54,152 bases of DNA from an uncultured Clostridia bacterium (GTDB lineage: Bacteria > Bacillota > Clostridia > Oscillospirales > Acutalibacteraceae): contig CANQBP010000011.1 of assembly GCA_947589415.1 (NCBI GenBank), forward strand, positions 1 to 54,152. The letters are read 5' to 3'. Positions 17,025 to 25,347 of the stretch are shown here, piece by piece. The notes below the pieces were generated by a model. That model was not told the DNA's origin, did not search any database, and worked only from the letters and a program-made list of their open reading frames with translations. The position numbers were made by a program, and so were the translations under genes. Positions within the stretch are counted from its first letter, which is position 1, and the number at the start of each line of letters is the position of its first letter.

Positions 17025-18230
17025 ATGACTGACAAAGAATTGGCTGAAATCAAAAAACGTTTTAAACCCGACAAAGGAAATATTGCATATGTACATGGCT
17101 GCTATGTTGCCGCCACAAAAGAAATAGTTTCAAAATTTGAAGTGCCTGTCAATATGCTTTCCGAAGAACAGCAGGACTGGCTTTTGAAACTTATGAAAAA
17201 GAGTATCAGCGGAGCTGTCGGACGCAATCTGATGAATATTGAATTTAGTACGGAACAGGTCGAAAGCGGGGAAGAGTACAAACTCCTTTCCGATATAAGA
17301 GAAAGTGAGCTTAAAAATGAAGAGCTTCTTGACACCCTCTATGAAAAAATAATATCATCTTTTGTAACAGACGGGAACTATCTTATATTACTGGCATACG
17401 ATGCCTACGATGTACCGTCATTTTCCAAAAATGATGAGGATCTTATGGATTCAACGGATATTTTCAGATATTTCGTATGCAGCATATGTCCCATAAAAAT
17501 AACGAGAGCCGCCCTCGGATTTTCCACAGCAGACAACAGTTTCCGCAATATAGGTGCAGAATCCGCCGTTTCGGCACCCGAGATAGGATTTATGTATCCG
17601 TGTTTCGATGATCGTAAAACAAACATATATAATGCGTTATTTTATACAAGAAGCACGAAAGAAAATTATGCCGAAGTTGTTGAGTCGCTTTTCGGTGTAA
17701 CGGCACAAATGCCGGCAGCCGAACAAAAACAGACATTCAGAAATGTCGTTTCCGATTCCACCTCGGAAAGCAGAAATTTAGGATTTGTCCAATCTGTACA
17801 TAACATGATTTCCGATATGATAACGGAGCATAAGGAAAGCAAAGATCCCGAACCGCTTATGCTTGATAAAAATGACGTAAGACGTGTTCTCACCACCTGC
17901 GGCGCAAAAGATGAAGAAATGGTATCGTTTGATGAGAATTTTGTAAACGGGTTCGGAGAGAAGATCGAAATTCCTCCGCAGAATATTATCGACCCCAAGC
18001 AATTTGAACTTAAAAATTCATACGTATCTATTAAGGTAGACCCGAAATTCAGTTTTATGGTAGATGCAAAGGTAGTTGACGGGGTCAAATACATAATGAT
18101 TAGGGCAGACGAAGGAGTAGAAGTAAACGGCATAGGTATTCATTTTGACGGAGAACCTCTCCCGCAAAAAGCCGCTGTGTATGATGAAGTAAACGATACA
18201 GACGGCAACGACGGAAATACACAAGAGTAA
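17025..18230 (+). CDS. DUF4317 family protein
   Basis: 401 residues. It matches the clostridial DUF4317 family in length and in the N-terminal pattern ELAEIKKRFKPDKGNIAYVHG followed by CYV and KEIVS, an acidic middle, and the block CSICPIKITRAALGF, then GFMYPCFDDRKTNIYNALFY. There is no signal peptide or membrane segment, so it is cytoplasmic. The family's function is unknown. AAGGAG lies 10 bases before the ATG. It is a single-gene transcript, with its own extended -10 promoter and a terminator hairpin. The C-terminus is acidic and probably disordered (VNDTDGNDGNTQE). Confidence 0.82.
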   Translation: MTDKELAEIKKRFKPDKGNIAYVHGCYVAATKEIVSKFEVPVNMLSEEQQDWLLKLMKKSISGAVGRNLMNIEFSTEQVESGEEYKLLSDIRESELKNEELLDTLYEKIISSFVTDGNYLILLAYDAYDVPSFSKNDEDLMDSTDIFRYFVCSICPIKITRAALGFSTADNSFRNIGAESAVSAPEIGFMYPCFDDRKTNIYNALFYTRSTKENYAEVVESLFGVTAQMPAAEQKQTFRNVVSDSTSESRNLGFVQSVHNMISDMITEHKESKDPEPLMLDKNDVRRVLTTCGAKDEEMVSFDENFVNGFGEKIEIPPQNIIDPKQFELKNSYVSIKVDPKFSFMVDAKVVDGVKYIMIRADEGVEVNGIGIHFDGEPLPQKAAVYDEVNDTDGNDGNTQE

Positions 18231-18245
18231 AATAATATCGTAATT

Positions 18246-18290
18246 AAAATGCGGCAGTCCTGTTTACGGGAATACCGCATTTTAGTTATT
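18246..18290 (+). terminator. Terminator of the DUF4317 gene
   Basis: AAAATGCGG (18246-18254) pairs with CCGCATTTT (18275-18283), and the inner GTCC/GGGA bases can extend the stem. It is followed by TAGTTATT, a weak T-tract, and the A/T flanks could also act on the leftward rubrerythrin transcript. Confidence 0.6.
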
Positions 18291-18371
18291 CTGCCTTATA
18301 AATCCGTTTCTGTGGAACGGTCAAAGCCGTATTTTATTGTTTTTGCACCTCTTTCGGCACATCAAATATTA

Positions 18372-19019
18372 TCAATAATTTTCGGCATGAACCTCAAAAT
18401 AGCTCTGCGGGTGTGCACAAACAGGGCAGACATCGGGAGCTTTTGTTCCAACAACTATATGACCACAGTTTCGACATTCCCATATTTTAACTTCACTCTT
18501 TTCAAATACCTGCTGCATTTCAACATTTTTCAAAAGGGCACGGTAACGCTCCTCGTGATGTTTTTCTATTTCCCCGACAGCACGAAACTTTGCCGCAAGC
18601 TCGCTGAAACCCTCTTTTTCCGCCGTTACGGCAAAACTCTCATACATATCCGTCCATTCATAATTTTCACCGTCAGCGGCAGCTTCAAGGTTTTCAGCCG
18701 TATTTCCTATTCCTTTAAGCTCTTTGAACCACATCTTTGCGTGTTCCTTTTCGTTGTCGGCTGTTTTAAGAAAAAGCGCGGAAATCTGTTCATACCCTTC
18801 CTTTTTTGCAACGGAAGCAAAATAAGTATATTTATTCCTTGCCTGCGATTCACCGGCAAAAGCTGCCTCAAGATTTTTTTCCGTTTGAGTTCCGGCATAC
18901 GGATTTTTCTTAATTTCCTCTGCCGCTTTAAATGTTCCTGTCTGTTTACATTGCGGGCATTGCTCTATCGGCTCTTTTCCCTCATAAACATATCCGCAGA
19001 CGTTACATACATATTTCAT
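18372..19019 (-). CDS. Rubrerythrin with rubredoxin-like domains at both ends
   Basis: 215 residues. The N-terminus has a rubredoxin-like iron or zinc site (Cys5, Cys8, Cys21, Cys24: [10 protein letters not shown] and CPQC). The middle is the ferritin-like diiron domain ([35 protein letters not shown]). The C-terminus has a second rubredoxin site ([20 protein letters not shown]). Rubrerythrins reduce hydrogen peroxide with NAD(P)H-derived electrons in anaerobes. The classical form has only the C-terminal rubredoxin and the reverse form only the N-terminal one, so this carries both. AAAGGAG precedes the ATG. A TATAAT lies on the minus strand at 19052-19057, but its -35 is poor. It is divergent from the AraC-type gene. 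Confidence 0.9.
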   Translation of the reverse strand: MKYVCNVCGYVYEGKEPIEQCPQCKQTGTFKAAEEIKKNPYAGTQTEKNLEAAFAGESQARNKYTYFASVAKKEGYEQISALFLKTADNEKEHAKMWFKELKGIGNTAENLEAAADGENYEWTDMYESFAVTAEKEGFSELAAKFRAVGEIEKHHEERYRALLKNVEMQQVFEKSEVKIWECRNCGHIVVGTKAPDVCPVCAHPQSYFEVHAENY

Positions 19020-19127
19020 AATTGTTATCTCCTTTGTATAATTTTATTGGTATTATAGTAGATTTTTTGATAAAAATATAGTATAATATTATCAGAAATT
19101 TTGGATTATCGTATTTTGAGGTGTGTT

Positions 19128-20018
19128 ATGCAAAATTCATCATGGAACGGTTCTGCTGCTGATTATCCCGTTATTTGCGGCGGCGGTGATTTTTCCGTAC
19201 GCATTATAAAAGGCGTATTATCTGCATATTCCAAGGATCAAATCCCTGCACATTGGCATGATGACATTGAAATACTGCAGATACTTGAGGGGAGTATTAT
19301 AAACCGGGTAAACGGATATGAAAATGAACTCAAAAAAGGGGATATTATTTACATAAACTCACGCCAGTTTCATCTTAACCGTATACGGCACGATAATTGC
19401 CACTATCGTATGATAAAAATAAACCCGATATTTATTTTATCGGCAGTATCTGCAAACAGCACAATCGGACGTTTACTTAAAGACCCTACTTTCCGTTTCT
19501 GCATTTACAGAAACGACGGTTTGGAAAACAATGAAATTTCGGAGCTTATTTCCGCTGTTTTCCTCGCATACGATGAGAAAAATCAATTCTATGAACTTGA
19601 CGTGTTATCATTGGTATGTAAACTCTTTAAGAAGATATGCGCCAACTATGAATCCTCCGATGTAAAGGTTATGTTTTTGTCCGATCCCGACCTTGAAATC
19701 CAAAGAAAAATGCTGGCGTTTATATATGAACATTTTTCGGAAAAAATTACGTTGGAACAAATTGCCTCTTCCGGTCATATAAGCAGAAGCAAATGCTGTA
19801 AAATGTTTTTACAGTACCTTTCCTTCTCACCGATAGGCTTTTTAACGGATTACAGACTCAGAGAAAGCTGCCGTCTTTTAATTGAAACCGACCGCCCCTT
19901 GTCCAGAATTGCACAAAGCTGCGGTTTTTCCGAGCAGAGTTATTATAACCGTATGTTTAAGCGTAAATACGGCTGCACCCCGAAAACATACAGAAAATCT
20001 TACGGTAATATAAAATAG
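19128..20018 (+). CDS. AraC-family transcriptional regulator
   Basis: 296 residues. The N-terminal half is a cupin-like AraC sensor domain (HWHDDIEILQILEGS, then KKGDIIYINSRQFH), of the type that binds small ligands, often sugars. The C-terminal 100 residues hold two helix-turn-helices (ITLEQIASSGHISRSKCCKMF, and LSRIAQSCGFSEQSYYNRMF followed by GCTPKTYR). The ATG at 19128 follows GAGGTG by 5 bases; the in-frame TTG at 19101 has no site. It is transcribed together with the nrnA-like gene 31 bases downstream or adjacent to it. Its targets are not identifiable. A TATAAT at 19082-19087 is a possible -10. Confidence 0.9.
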   Translation: MQNSSWNGSAADYPVICGGGDFSVRIIKGVLSAYSKDQIPAHWHDDIEILQILEGSIINRVNGYENELKKGDIIYINSRQFHLNRIRHDNCHYRMIKINPIFILSAVSANSTIGRLLKDPTFRFCIYRNDGLENNEISELISAVFLAYDEKNQFYELDVLSLVCKLFKKICANYESSDVKVMFLSDPDLEIQRKMLAFIYEHFSEKITLEQIASSGHISRSKCCKMFLQYLSFSPIGFLTDYRLRESCRLLIETDRPLSRIAQSCGFSEQSYYNRMFKRKYGCTPKTYRKSYGNIK

Positions 20019-20049
20019 AATGAGCAGCATATAAAAAGGAGAAAGAATT

Positions 20050-20997
20050 ATGAACGATGCTTTAAACCTAATGGCAATGAAATTGAGGGAATATGACGAA
20101 TTTACAATCGTCTACCACATAAGACCCGATGGTGATTGTATAGGCTCGTCGTTTGCATTGGCGCTTGCTTTGAAATCACTCGGTAAAAAATGCAGGGTGA
20201 CGGGGGAGTACCCTGTTCCGAATATACATAGAGAAATGACCGATAAAATCCCGCAGGATAAAGTAATAAATCCGGTATATATTGCAGTCGATTCATGCTC
20301 GCCCGATCGTCTTGGCATATACGAAAAAGAACACTTTACGTTTTGTATCGATCATCATAGGGGTAATACCATAAAAGCAGACTTTAAGTATGTTGAGGCT
20401 GACTGCGGAGCTTGCAGTGAAATTATTTTTAAACTTATAAAATCTATGGGAGTCGATGTAAACAAAGAAACGGCAAATCTTTTGTACACGGCACTTATAA
20501 CCGATACCATGTGTTTCAGAACATCGGATACAAGCATACAATCGCTTGAAACGGCGGCAGAACTTGCCCGCTGCGGTGCGGATATATATAATATTGCCAG
20601 AAAAAATATGTTCGTAAAATCCTTAGGGCGCATAAAAATCGAAAATATGCTGACAAGCAGTTTTCACTTTACCCATGAAAATCAAATTTTAACAGGCATT
20701 ATCACACTGAAAAATTTAGAGGACGCAGGTATTCCCGATTCCGAACTTGAGGGTATAAATTCTTTGGTAAATCAAGTCGAGGGAGTAAAGATAGGTGTAA
20801 CCATAAGGGAACTTCCCGACGGTACGACAAGATGTTCCATGAGAACAACCGACAATATTTCCGCAAATGATATATGTAATTCTTTGGGCGGCGGAGGACA
20901 CTTTTATGCGGCAGCCTGTATTTTAAAAACCGATGTGTATAATGCAAGAGAAATTATGGAAAATGTCTGTGGAAAGTTTCTTGAAAATTCACAATAA
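20050..20997 (+). CDS. nrnA: DHH/DHHA1 phosphoesterase (NrnA-like nanoRNase/pAp phosphatase)
   Basis: 315 residues. The N-terminal DHH domain shows HIRPDGDCIGSS near residue 20, VDSCSPDRLG, and the name-giving CIDHHRGN, all metal-binding. The C-terminal DHHA1 domain has VSIRE-type IGVTIRELP, SMRTTDN and the GGGGHFYAAAC nucleic acid-binding loop. Members of this NrnA family degrade 2-5 nt RNA and dephosphorylate 3'-phosphoadenosine 5'-phosphate. NrnA versus GdpP-like is decided by the absence of membrane, PAS and GGDEF parts. AAAGGAG sits 7 bases before the ATG. A bidirectional terminator follows. Confidence 0.85.
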   Translation: MNDALNLMAMKLREYDEFTIVYHIRPDGDCIGSSFALALALKSLGKKCRVTGEYPVPNIHREMTDKIPQDKVINPVYIAVDSCSPDRLGIYEKEHFTFCIDHHRGNTIKADFKYVEADCGACSEIIFKLIKSMGVDVNKETANLLYTALITDTMCFRTSDTSIQSLETAAELARCGADIYNIARKNMFVKSLGRIKIENMLTSSFHFTHENQILTGIITLKNLEDAGIPDSELEGINSLVNQVEGVKIGVTIRELPDGTTRCSMRTTDNISANDICNSLGGGGHFYAAACILKTDVYNAREIMENVCGKFLENSQ

Positions 20998-21017
20998 ATC
21001 ATAAAAACAGCAATAAA

Positions 21018-21058
21018 AAGTGCAGGTTTTTTAAAGACACAAACCTGCACTTATTTTA
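21018..21058. terminator. Bidirectional terminator between nrnA and nrdG
   Basis: AAGTGCAGGTTT (21018-21029) and AAACCTGCACTT (21041-21052) form a perfect 12-bp stem with an 11-base loop. T-rich sequence follows on the plus strand (ATTTTAG) and on the minus strand (TTTTATTGC), so it can end both convergent transcripts. Confidence 0.85.
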
Positions 21059-21583
21059 GTCATTAAGAGGGGAAAGGACAATTTTTCCGCTTTTTCTCGT
21101 TTTTTTCATATCTATTATCCTTTGATTTTCCGAGCCTCTGAAATTAAGTGATATGTTGCGCAGCTCCTCAACAAATCTTCCGTCTACGAGTATGTCAATG
21201 CTGTCCAATATTTCATCGGTACATTCGATATAACGGCAGCCCCCCGGTATTAAATCTTTTTCGTAAGTAAAACCGGTGTATATCCATATGTTTCTGTACG
21301 GCAGCTCGGATTTTACCCTGCGAATAAGTTTTATTATTTCTCTTTGGTTTGACGGTTCAAACGGTTCGCCGCCGAGTATCGTCAGACCGTCATAATAACT
21401 TTTAGATAATTCCTTAATGATATAATCCTCATGCTTTGACGTATAAGGCTGACCGTATTCAAAATCCCATGTCTGCGGTTGGAAACAACCCTTACAATGA
21501 TTTGTACACCCCGAAACAAACACACTAACTCTTATTCCGATACCGTTTGCACAGTCAGATGTTATTATTTCTCCTATATGCAT
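21056..21583 (-). CDS. nrdG: Anaerobic ribonucleotide reductase activating protein NrdG
   Basis: A 175-residue radical SAM activase. CxxxCxxC is present in SVFVSGCTNHCKGCFQPQTW, the characteristic NrdG signature, followed by GLTILGGEPFEPSNQ (the glycine-rich SAM-binding strand) and NIWIYTGFTYE. It uses SAM and a 4Fe-4S cluster to create the glycyl radical on NrdD. The last residues (LRNISLNFRGSENQRIID) match NrdG of normal length. It follows nrdD by 114 bases, with a strong hairpin between them, on the same strand. Expression probably depends on the nrdD promoter controlled by NrdR boxes. Confidence 0.95.
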   Translation of the reverse strand: MHIGEIITSDCANGIGIRVSVFVSGCTNHCKGCFQPQTWDFEYGQPYTSKHEDYIIKELSKSYYDGLTILGGEPFEPSNQREIIKLIRRVKSELPYRNIWIYTGFTYEKDLIPGGCRYIECTDEILDSIDILVDGRFVEELRNISLNFRGSENQRIIDMKKTRKSGKIVLSPLND

Positions 21584-21642
21584 ATAATACTACACCTTTC
21601 AGATCAATACAGCTTTTTCTCATCCGGTTTCAGTTTTTGCAG

Positions 21643-21687
21643 TCAATTCCCCGATGCCGGTCACAGCGTCGGGGAATTGATTTATTT
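21643..21687 (+). terminator. Perfect 12-bp hairpin between nrdD and nrdG, T-tract on the antisense strand
   Basis: TCAATTCCCCGA (21643-21654) pairs perfectly with TCGGGGAATTGA (21669-21680). The T-tract (TTTATTTTTTACC) follows it on the plus strand, opposite to the nrdDG direction. On the coding strand the hairpin is followed by CTGCAAAAAC, so it should not terminate nrdD mRNA. It may stabilise the nrdD 3' end or block antisense transcription. Confidence 0.6.
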
Positions 21688-21697
21688 TTTACCTATT

Positions 21698-23914
21698 TTA
21701 TGCTTCGGACACCATGCCCTTATCCGAAAGTACAGAATTTGACAAATGCAGCACTCTTTCTTTTATTTCCTGAGTTCTTCCCTGATTCCAGAACTGCGTT
21801 CCGATATATCCGCAAGTCCTCCTTGCGACATTCATTTTATTTTGGTCTGTATTTCCGCAGTTGGGACATTTCCAAATAAGTTTACCGTTATCATCTTTTA
21901 CTATTCGTATTTCTCCGTTATAACCGCACACTTGACAAAAATCACTCTTTGTATTAAGCTCGGCATACATGATATTATCATATATAAACTTAATGACCTG
22001 CATTACCGCCGGGATATTCTGCTGCATATTCGGAACTTCAACATACGATATTGCTCCCCCCGGTGACAAAGTCTGAAACTCGGATTCCAGCTTGAGTTTG
22101 TCAAAGGCACTAATTTCTTCTGTAACATGAACATGATAGCTGTTTGTTATATAATTTTTATCCGTAATGCCCTTAATAATTCCAAACCTCTTTTGGAGAG
22201 ATTTTGCAAATTTGTAGGTCGTACTCTCAAGGGGCGTTCCGTAAATACTGTAATCTATATTTTCCTCGGCTTTCCATTTTGCACAATATTCATTCAGCTT
22301 TTTCATGATCTCAAGACCAAGACTCTTGCCTTCTTCGTCTGTCAGCTTTTTGCCTATAAGACTGTAAACACATTCCCACAAACCGGCATAACCGAGAGAT
22401 AGGGTAGAGTACCCGCCATAAAGCAGTTTATCTATGGTTTCGCCTTTTTTAAGCCTTGAAATCGCACCGTACTGCCATAAAATTGGAGCTGCATCAGAAA
22501 GAGTTCCTTTCAGTCTTTCATGACGGCAACGCAAAGCCCTATGACAAAGATCCATACGCTCGTCAAATATCCTCCAAAAGTCTGCCATATTTTTGTTTGC
22601 ACTAAGACCGATATCTACGAGGTTTACAGTTACTACACCTTGATTAAAACGTCCGTAATATTTCGGTTTACCGTTTTCATCAATATATGGAGTAAGAAAG
22701 CTGCGGCACCCCATGCAGGTGTAACAATGACCGTCACCGTTTTTATCTATCTTATTTTTAAGCATTACTTTTTCGGAAATATAATCGGGTACCATACGTT
22801 TAGCCGTACACTCGGCGGCAAGCTCGGTAAGATAATAATACGGATCTCCCTCATGTATGTTGTCCTCCTCAAGAACATATATAAGTTTCGGAAAAGCGGG
22901 AGTTATCCATACGCCAACTTCATTTTTTACACCCGTACAGCGTTGACGAAGAGTTTCCTCAATTATCATAGCGAGGTCTTTTTTCTCTCTTTCGTTTTTT
23001 GCTTCATTCAGATACATGAACACGGTAACAAACGGTGCCTGACCGTTAGTTGTCAAGAGAGTAACCACCTGATACTGTATGGTTTGCACACCCTTTGTAA
23101 TTTCTTTTCTTAAACGTTCCTCAACGATTTCATTTATAACATCTTCGGAAATTTCAACTCCCATAGTCTTAATTTCGTTAAGAAATTCTTTTTTGATTTT
23201 TTCACGGGAAATTTGTACAAACGGTGCAAGATGAGTAAGACTTATACTCTGACCGCCATACTGATTGCTCGCTACCTGTGCGATAATCTGCGTTGCTATA
23301 TTACAAGCTGTGGAAAAACTGTGGGGTTTCTCAATAAGAGTTTCACTTATAACAGTCCCGTTTTGAAGCATATCCTCAAGGTTTACAAGGTCACAATTAT
23401 GCATATGCTGTGCGAAATAGTCCGCATCATGAAAATGTATAATTCCTTTTTCGTGTGCATCAACTATGTCCTGCGGAAGAAGAATCCTTCGGGTAAGGTC
23501 TTTGCTTACTTCGCCTGCCATATAATCTCTCTGTACACTGTTTACCGTCGGATTTTTATTGGAATTTTCCTGCTTAGCTTCCTCATTATTACATTCTATA
23601 AGGCTAAGTATCTTATCGTCTGTCGTATTCGAGGAGCGCACAAGCGAACGGTTATATCTGTACCTTACATAATTTCTTGCAAGTGAAAAAGCACCTTTTG
23701 CCATTATTTGTTCTTCGACCATATCCTGGATTTCCTCAACCGATACCGCTCTATCCATTTTTGAGCATCTGTATTCTACATATCCCGCTATGTCACCAAT
23801 CTGCTCATTAGTGATTTTTCCGTTCTCGGTAGCATTATTTGCTTTATTTACCGCATTGACTATTTTTTCAATTTTAAACGGTTCTTCCGAACCGTTTCTC
23901 TTTATAATGCGCAT
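21698..23914 (-). CDS. nrdD: Anaerobic ribonucleoside-triphosphate reductase NrdD
   Basis: A 738-residue class III ribonucleotide reductase. The N-terminal ATP-cone (about 1-90, MRIIKRNGSEEPFKIEKIV) is the allosteric dATP/ATP switch. The large barrel contains GGQSISLTHLAPFV and YTCMGCRS. The zinc site near the end is CQVCGYNG with CPNCGNTD. The glycyl radical loop RRTCGYIGTQFW carries the radical glycine at about 702. It makes dNTPs without oxygen, using formate as reductant in the best-studied form. GGAGATG precedes the ATG. Its promoter region holds two tandem NrdR boxes (23942-23989). Confidence 0.96.
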   Translation of the reverse strand: MRIIKRNGSEEPFKIEKIVNAVNKANNATENGKITNEQIGDIAGYVEYRCSKMDRAVSVEEIQDMVEEQIMAKGAFSLARNYVRYRYNRSLVRSSNTTDDKILSLIECNNEEAKQENSNKNPTVNSVQRDYMAGEVSKDLTRRILLPQDIVDAHEKGIIHFHDADYFAQHMHNCDLVNLEDMLQNGTVISETLIEKPHSFSTACNIATQIIAQVASNQYGGQSISLTHLAPFVQISREKIKKEFLNEIKTMGVEISEDVINEIVEERLRKEITKGVQTIQYQVVTLLTTNGQAPFVTVFMYLNEAKNEREKKDLAMIIEETLRQRCTGVKNEVGVWITPAFPKLIYVLEEDNIHEGDPYYYLTELAAECTAKRMVPDYISEKVMLKNKIDKNGDGHCYTCMGCRSFLTPYIDENGKPKYYGRFNQGVVTVNLVDIGLSANKNMADFWRIFDERMDLCHRALRCRHERLKGTLSDAAPILWQYGAISRLKKGETIDKLLYGGYSTLSLGYAGLWECVYSLIGKKLTDEEGKSLGLEIMKKLNEYCAKWKAEENIDYSIYGTPLESTTYKFAKSLQKRFGIIKGITDKNYITNSYHVHVTEEISAFDKLKLESEFQTLSPGGAISYVEVPNMQQNIPAVMQVIKFIYDNIMYAELNTKSDFCQVCGYNGEIRIVKDDNGKLIWKCPNCGNTDQNKMNVARRTCGYIGTQFWNQGRTQEIKERVLHLSNSVLSDKGMVSEA

Positions 23915-23941
23915 TACATCATCTCCATTTTAATTCTTATA

Positions 23942-23989
23942 CCGCTATATAATGTGGTTCGCAGTAAGTACGAACGCTATATGTTGTAT
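23942..23989 (-). promoter_or_regulatory. Two tandem NrdR boxes upstream of nrdD
   Basis: CCGCTATATAATGTGG (23942-23957) matches the NrdR consensus ACACWATATATWGTGT at 12 of 16 positions, and ACGCTATATGTTGTAT (23974-23989) at 13 of 16. The 16-base gap gives a 32-base, three-turn spacing, the arrangement known for NrdR. The upstream box overlaps the -10 edge and the other lies in the leader. NrdR represses ribonucleotide reductase genes when (d)ATP is high. No nrdR gene is in the window. Confidence 0.78.
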
Positions 23990-24016
23990 TATAGCATAAG
24001 CATTGTCTTTTTGCAA
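23988..24016 (-). promoter_or_regulatory. nrdDG promoter
   Basis: On the minus strand TTGCAA (24011-24016), a 17-base spacer and TATAAT (23988-23993), with an extended -10 (TGC before TATAAT). An NrdR box begins inside the -10 element, so bound NrdR would cover the transcription start. Confidence 0.82.
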
Positions 24017-24242
24017 TATAATTTTTTACGTCTTTCGACAATATATTGACATTGTAATTTTATTATAACGATTGGACTTGATTATAACTATATTCAATAA
24101 TATATAGAAATATTAAAAATATTTTTTAGTATTCTAATTTTCACATATAATCAATTTGCAAACTCATCGGTTTAAATAAAAAAAGAAATATATACAGATT
24201 ATGAGAATTATTGAAATTCTTGACTTATCTTATAATAAAATC

Positions 24243-24495
24243 TGTTTTACACATTACAAAATTTAAAAAATAAGCAGAATTTATCTTCCGTATTTTTACA
24301 CCTACTCCGAGGTGCGCAAAATAATGATTTTGTACACCTGCATATTATCCGATTTGAAGTAAAGTTTTATCCTCAAACACCTTCCCCTTTTAGTTATTGA
24401 TGTTTTTGTTTTAACCGGCTGTTTAACGTTTTGGCGAACAAGTTCTTGTTTTTAAGCCGTGAGTGATGAAAAAATAACATCATTCACGGCTTTTT
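24243..24495 (+). ncRNA. Candidate small RNA (unrecognised family)
   Basis: Between nrdD and the next leftward gene lies about 600 bases without a coding gene. A strong plus-strand terminator ends it at 24495, although no plus-strand gene precedes. Possible promoter: TATAAT at 24231-24236 with a weak TTATTG 17 bases upstream. The intervening sequence can form CACCT/AGGTG and CAAAAT/ATTTTG hairpins and then shows a C-rich single-stranded stretch (CACCTTCCCC) of the kind small RNAs use to pair with ribosome binding sites. I do not recognise 6S, SRP, tmRNA or RNase P. The start coordinate is a guess. Confidence 0.35.
24454..24495 (+). terminator. Strong plus-strand terminator without an upstream gene
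   Basis: AAGCCGTGAGTGATG (24454-24468) and CATCATTCACGGCTT (24478-24492) form a 15-bp stem with one G-T pair and a 9-base A-rich loop, followed by TTTTT. On the minus strand the stem is followed by AAAAA, so it does not look like a terminator for the leftward gene ending at 24522. Confidence 0.75.
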
Positions 24496-24521
24496 GATAA
24501 CATACTATTATTACAATCGTA

Positions 24522-25319
24522 TCATTTTTTTAATTTCCTGTACTGTTTAATGCACACGAAAATTCCTATTGCAACAGCTGCCGCAGCACCTATAAGAGCA
24601 TTATAATTCGGTGAGCTTTTACTAAGCGGGTCGTTATGCGTAGTTATATCATATTCATTCGTACCCGATGATTGTTCATCTAACGGAACTTGTACTTCGG
24701 AATCAGTACCGTCAGATTCCATATTGCGGCTGCTGTCCGTTTCAAGTTTAGCAGGAACTTTTTTTGAATTTTCGGCAAAAGATTTATCCGTATCCGAGAT
24801 CGGCTGTTTACTTTTTTCTATTACAGACGTTGAGCTTTCCGTCGTCTGCGTTACCTCCACTTTAACCTCTGACGGAGATATACTGTCGATTTTATTTTTG
24901 TTATCGGAATATGCCTCTATGGGATATGCGTAAAAACTATATTCGTTTATATCATAACTAAGCTGTTTAAATCTGATCTTAACAGTTTTTTCCCTTTGAG
25001 ATTCTTTTGACATAAAGATATAGCTGATTTTTCCGCCGTTTAAAACCTTATACTTAAAAAAATCACCATTATGCTTTTCTTCCAAAGAGGCTGATGAAAA
25101 CTCCAAAAAGTTGTTGTCATATTCCAAGCAGATATTTACCGCACCAAACGGCTCATCGGATTTGACGGTTATGTATGTATCAAAGGATTTCCCGTGTTTT
25201 ATATTATCATCAGCAGTTATATATATTTTATTCACGGAAAAAACGCTGTAAGAGAAAACATTAAGCATTAAAAATAAAATAATAAAGAATGAAGATATAT
25301 ACTTTCTGATTTTGATCAC
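24522..25319 (-). CDS. Membrane-anchored protein with a cohesin-like domain
   Basis: 265 residues. A signal peptide (MIKIRKYISSFFIILFLMLN onward) is followed by one immunoglobulin-like domain at about 28-155 resembling a cohesin (a FDTYITV strand, then FGAVNICLEYDNNFLEFSSAS, a cohesin hallmark, and VKIRF). A Ser/Thr/Asp/Glu-rich linker of about 80 residues follows, then a C-terminal membrane helix (LIGAAAAVAIGIFVCI) with a basic tail. It should be displayed on the cell surface. Cohesins bind dockerins on glycoside hydrolases in ruminococcal and clostridial cellulosomes, but no dockerin is in the window. The start (GTG 25319) is uncertain since GGAG lies right next to it. It follows the amylase gene by 28 bases and is likely co-transcribed. 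Confidence 0.65.
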   Translation of the reverse strand: MIKIRKYISSFFIILFLMLNVFSYSVFSVNKIYITADDNIKHGKSFDTYITVKSDEPFGAVNICLEYDNNFLEFSSASLEEKHNGDFFKYKVLNGGKISYIFMSKESQREKTVKIRFKQLSYDINEYSFYAYPIEAYSDNKNKIDSISPSEVKVEVTQTTESSTSVIEKSKQPISDTDKSFAENSKKVPAKLETDSSRNMESDGTDSEVQVPLDEQSSGTNEYDITTHNDPLSKSSPNYNALIGAAAAVAIGIFVCIKQYRKLKK

Positions 25320-25347
25320 TCCAACTATTTTTCGGCAAATTAAATCC

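Noticed and set aside
19050-19100. PerR-like palindrome (ATAATATTAT) between rubrerythrin and AraC genes
   Set aside because: Only 10 bases, lacks the odd centre base and outer T/A positions of the PerR box, and AT-rich sequence makes such matches common.
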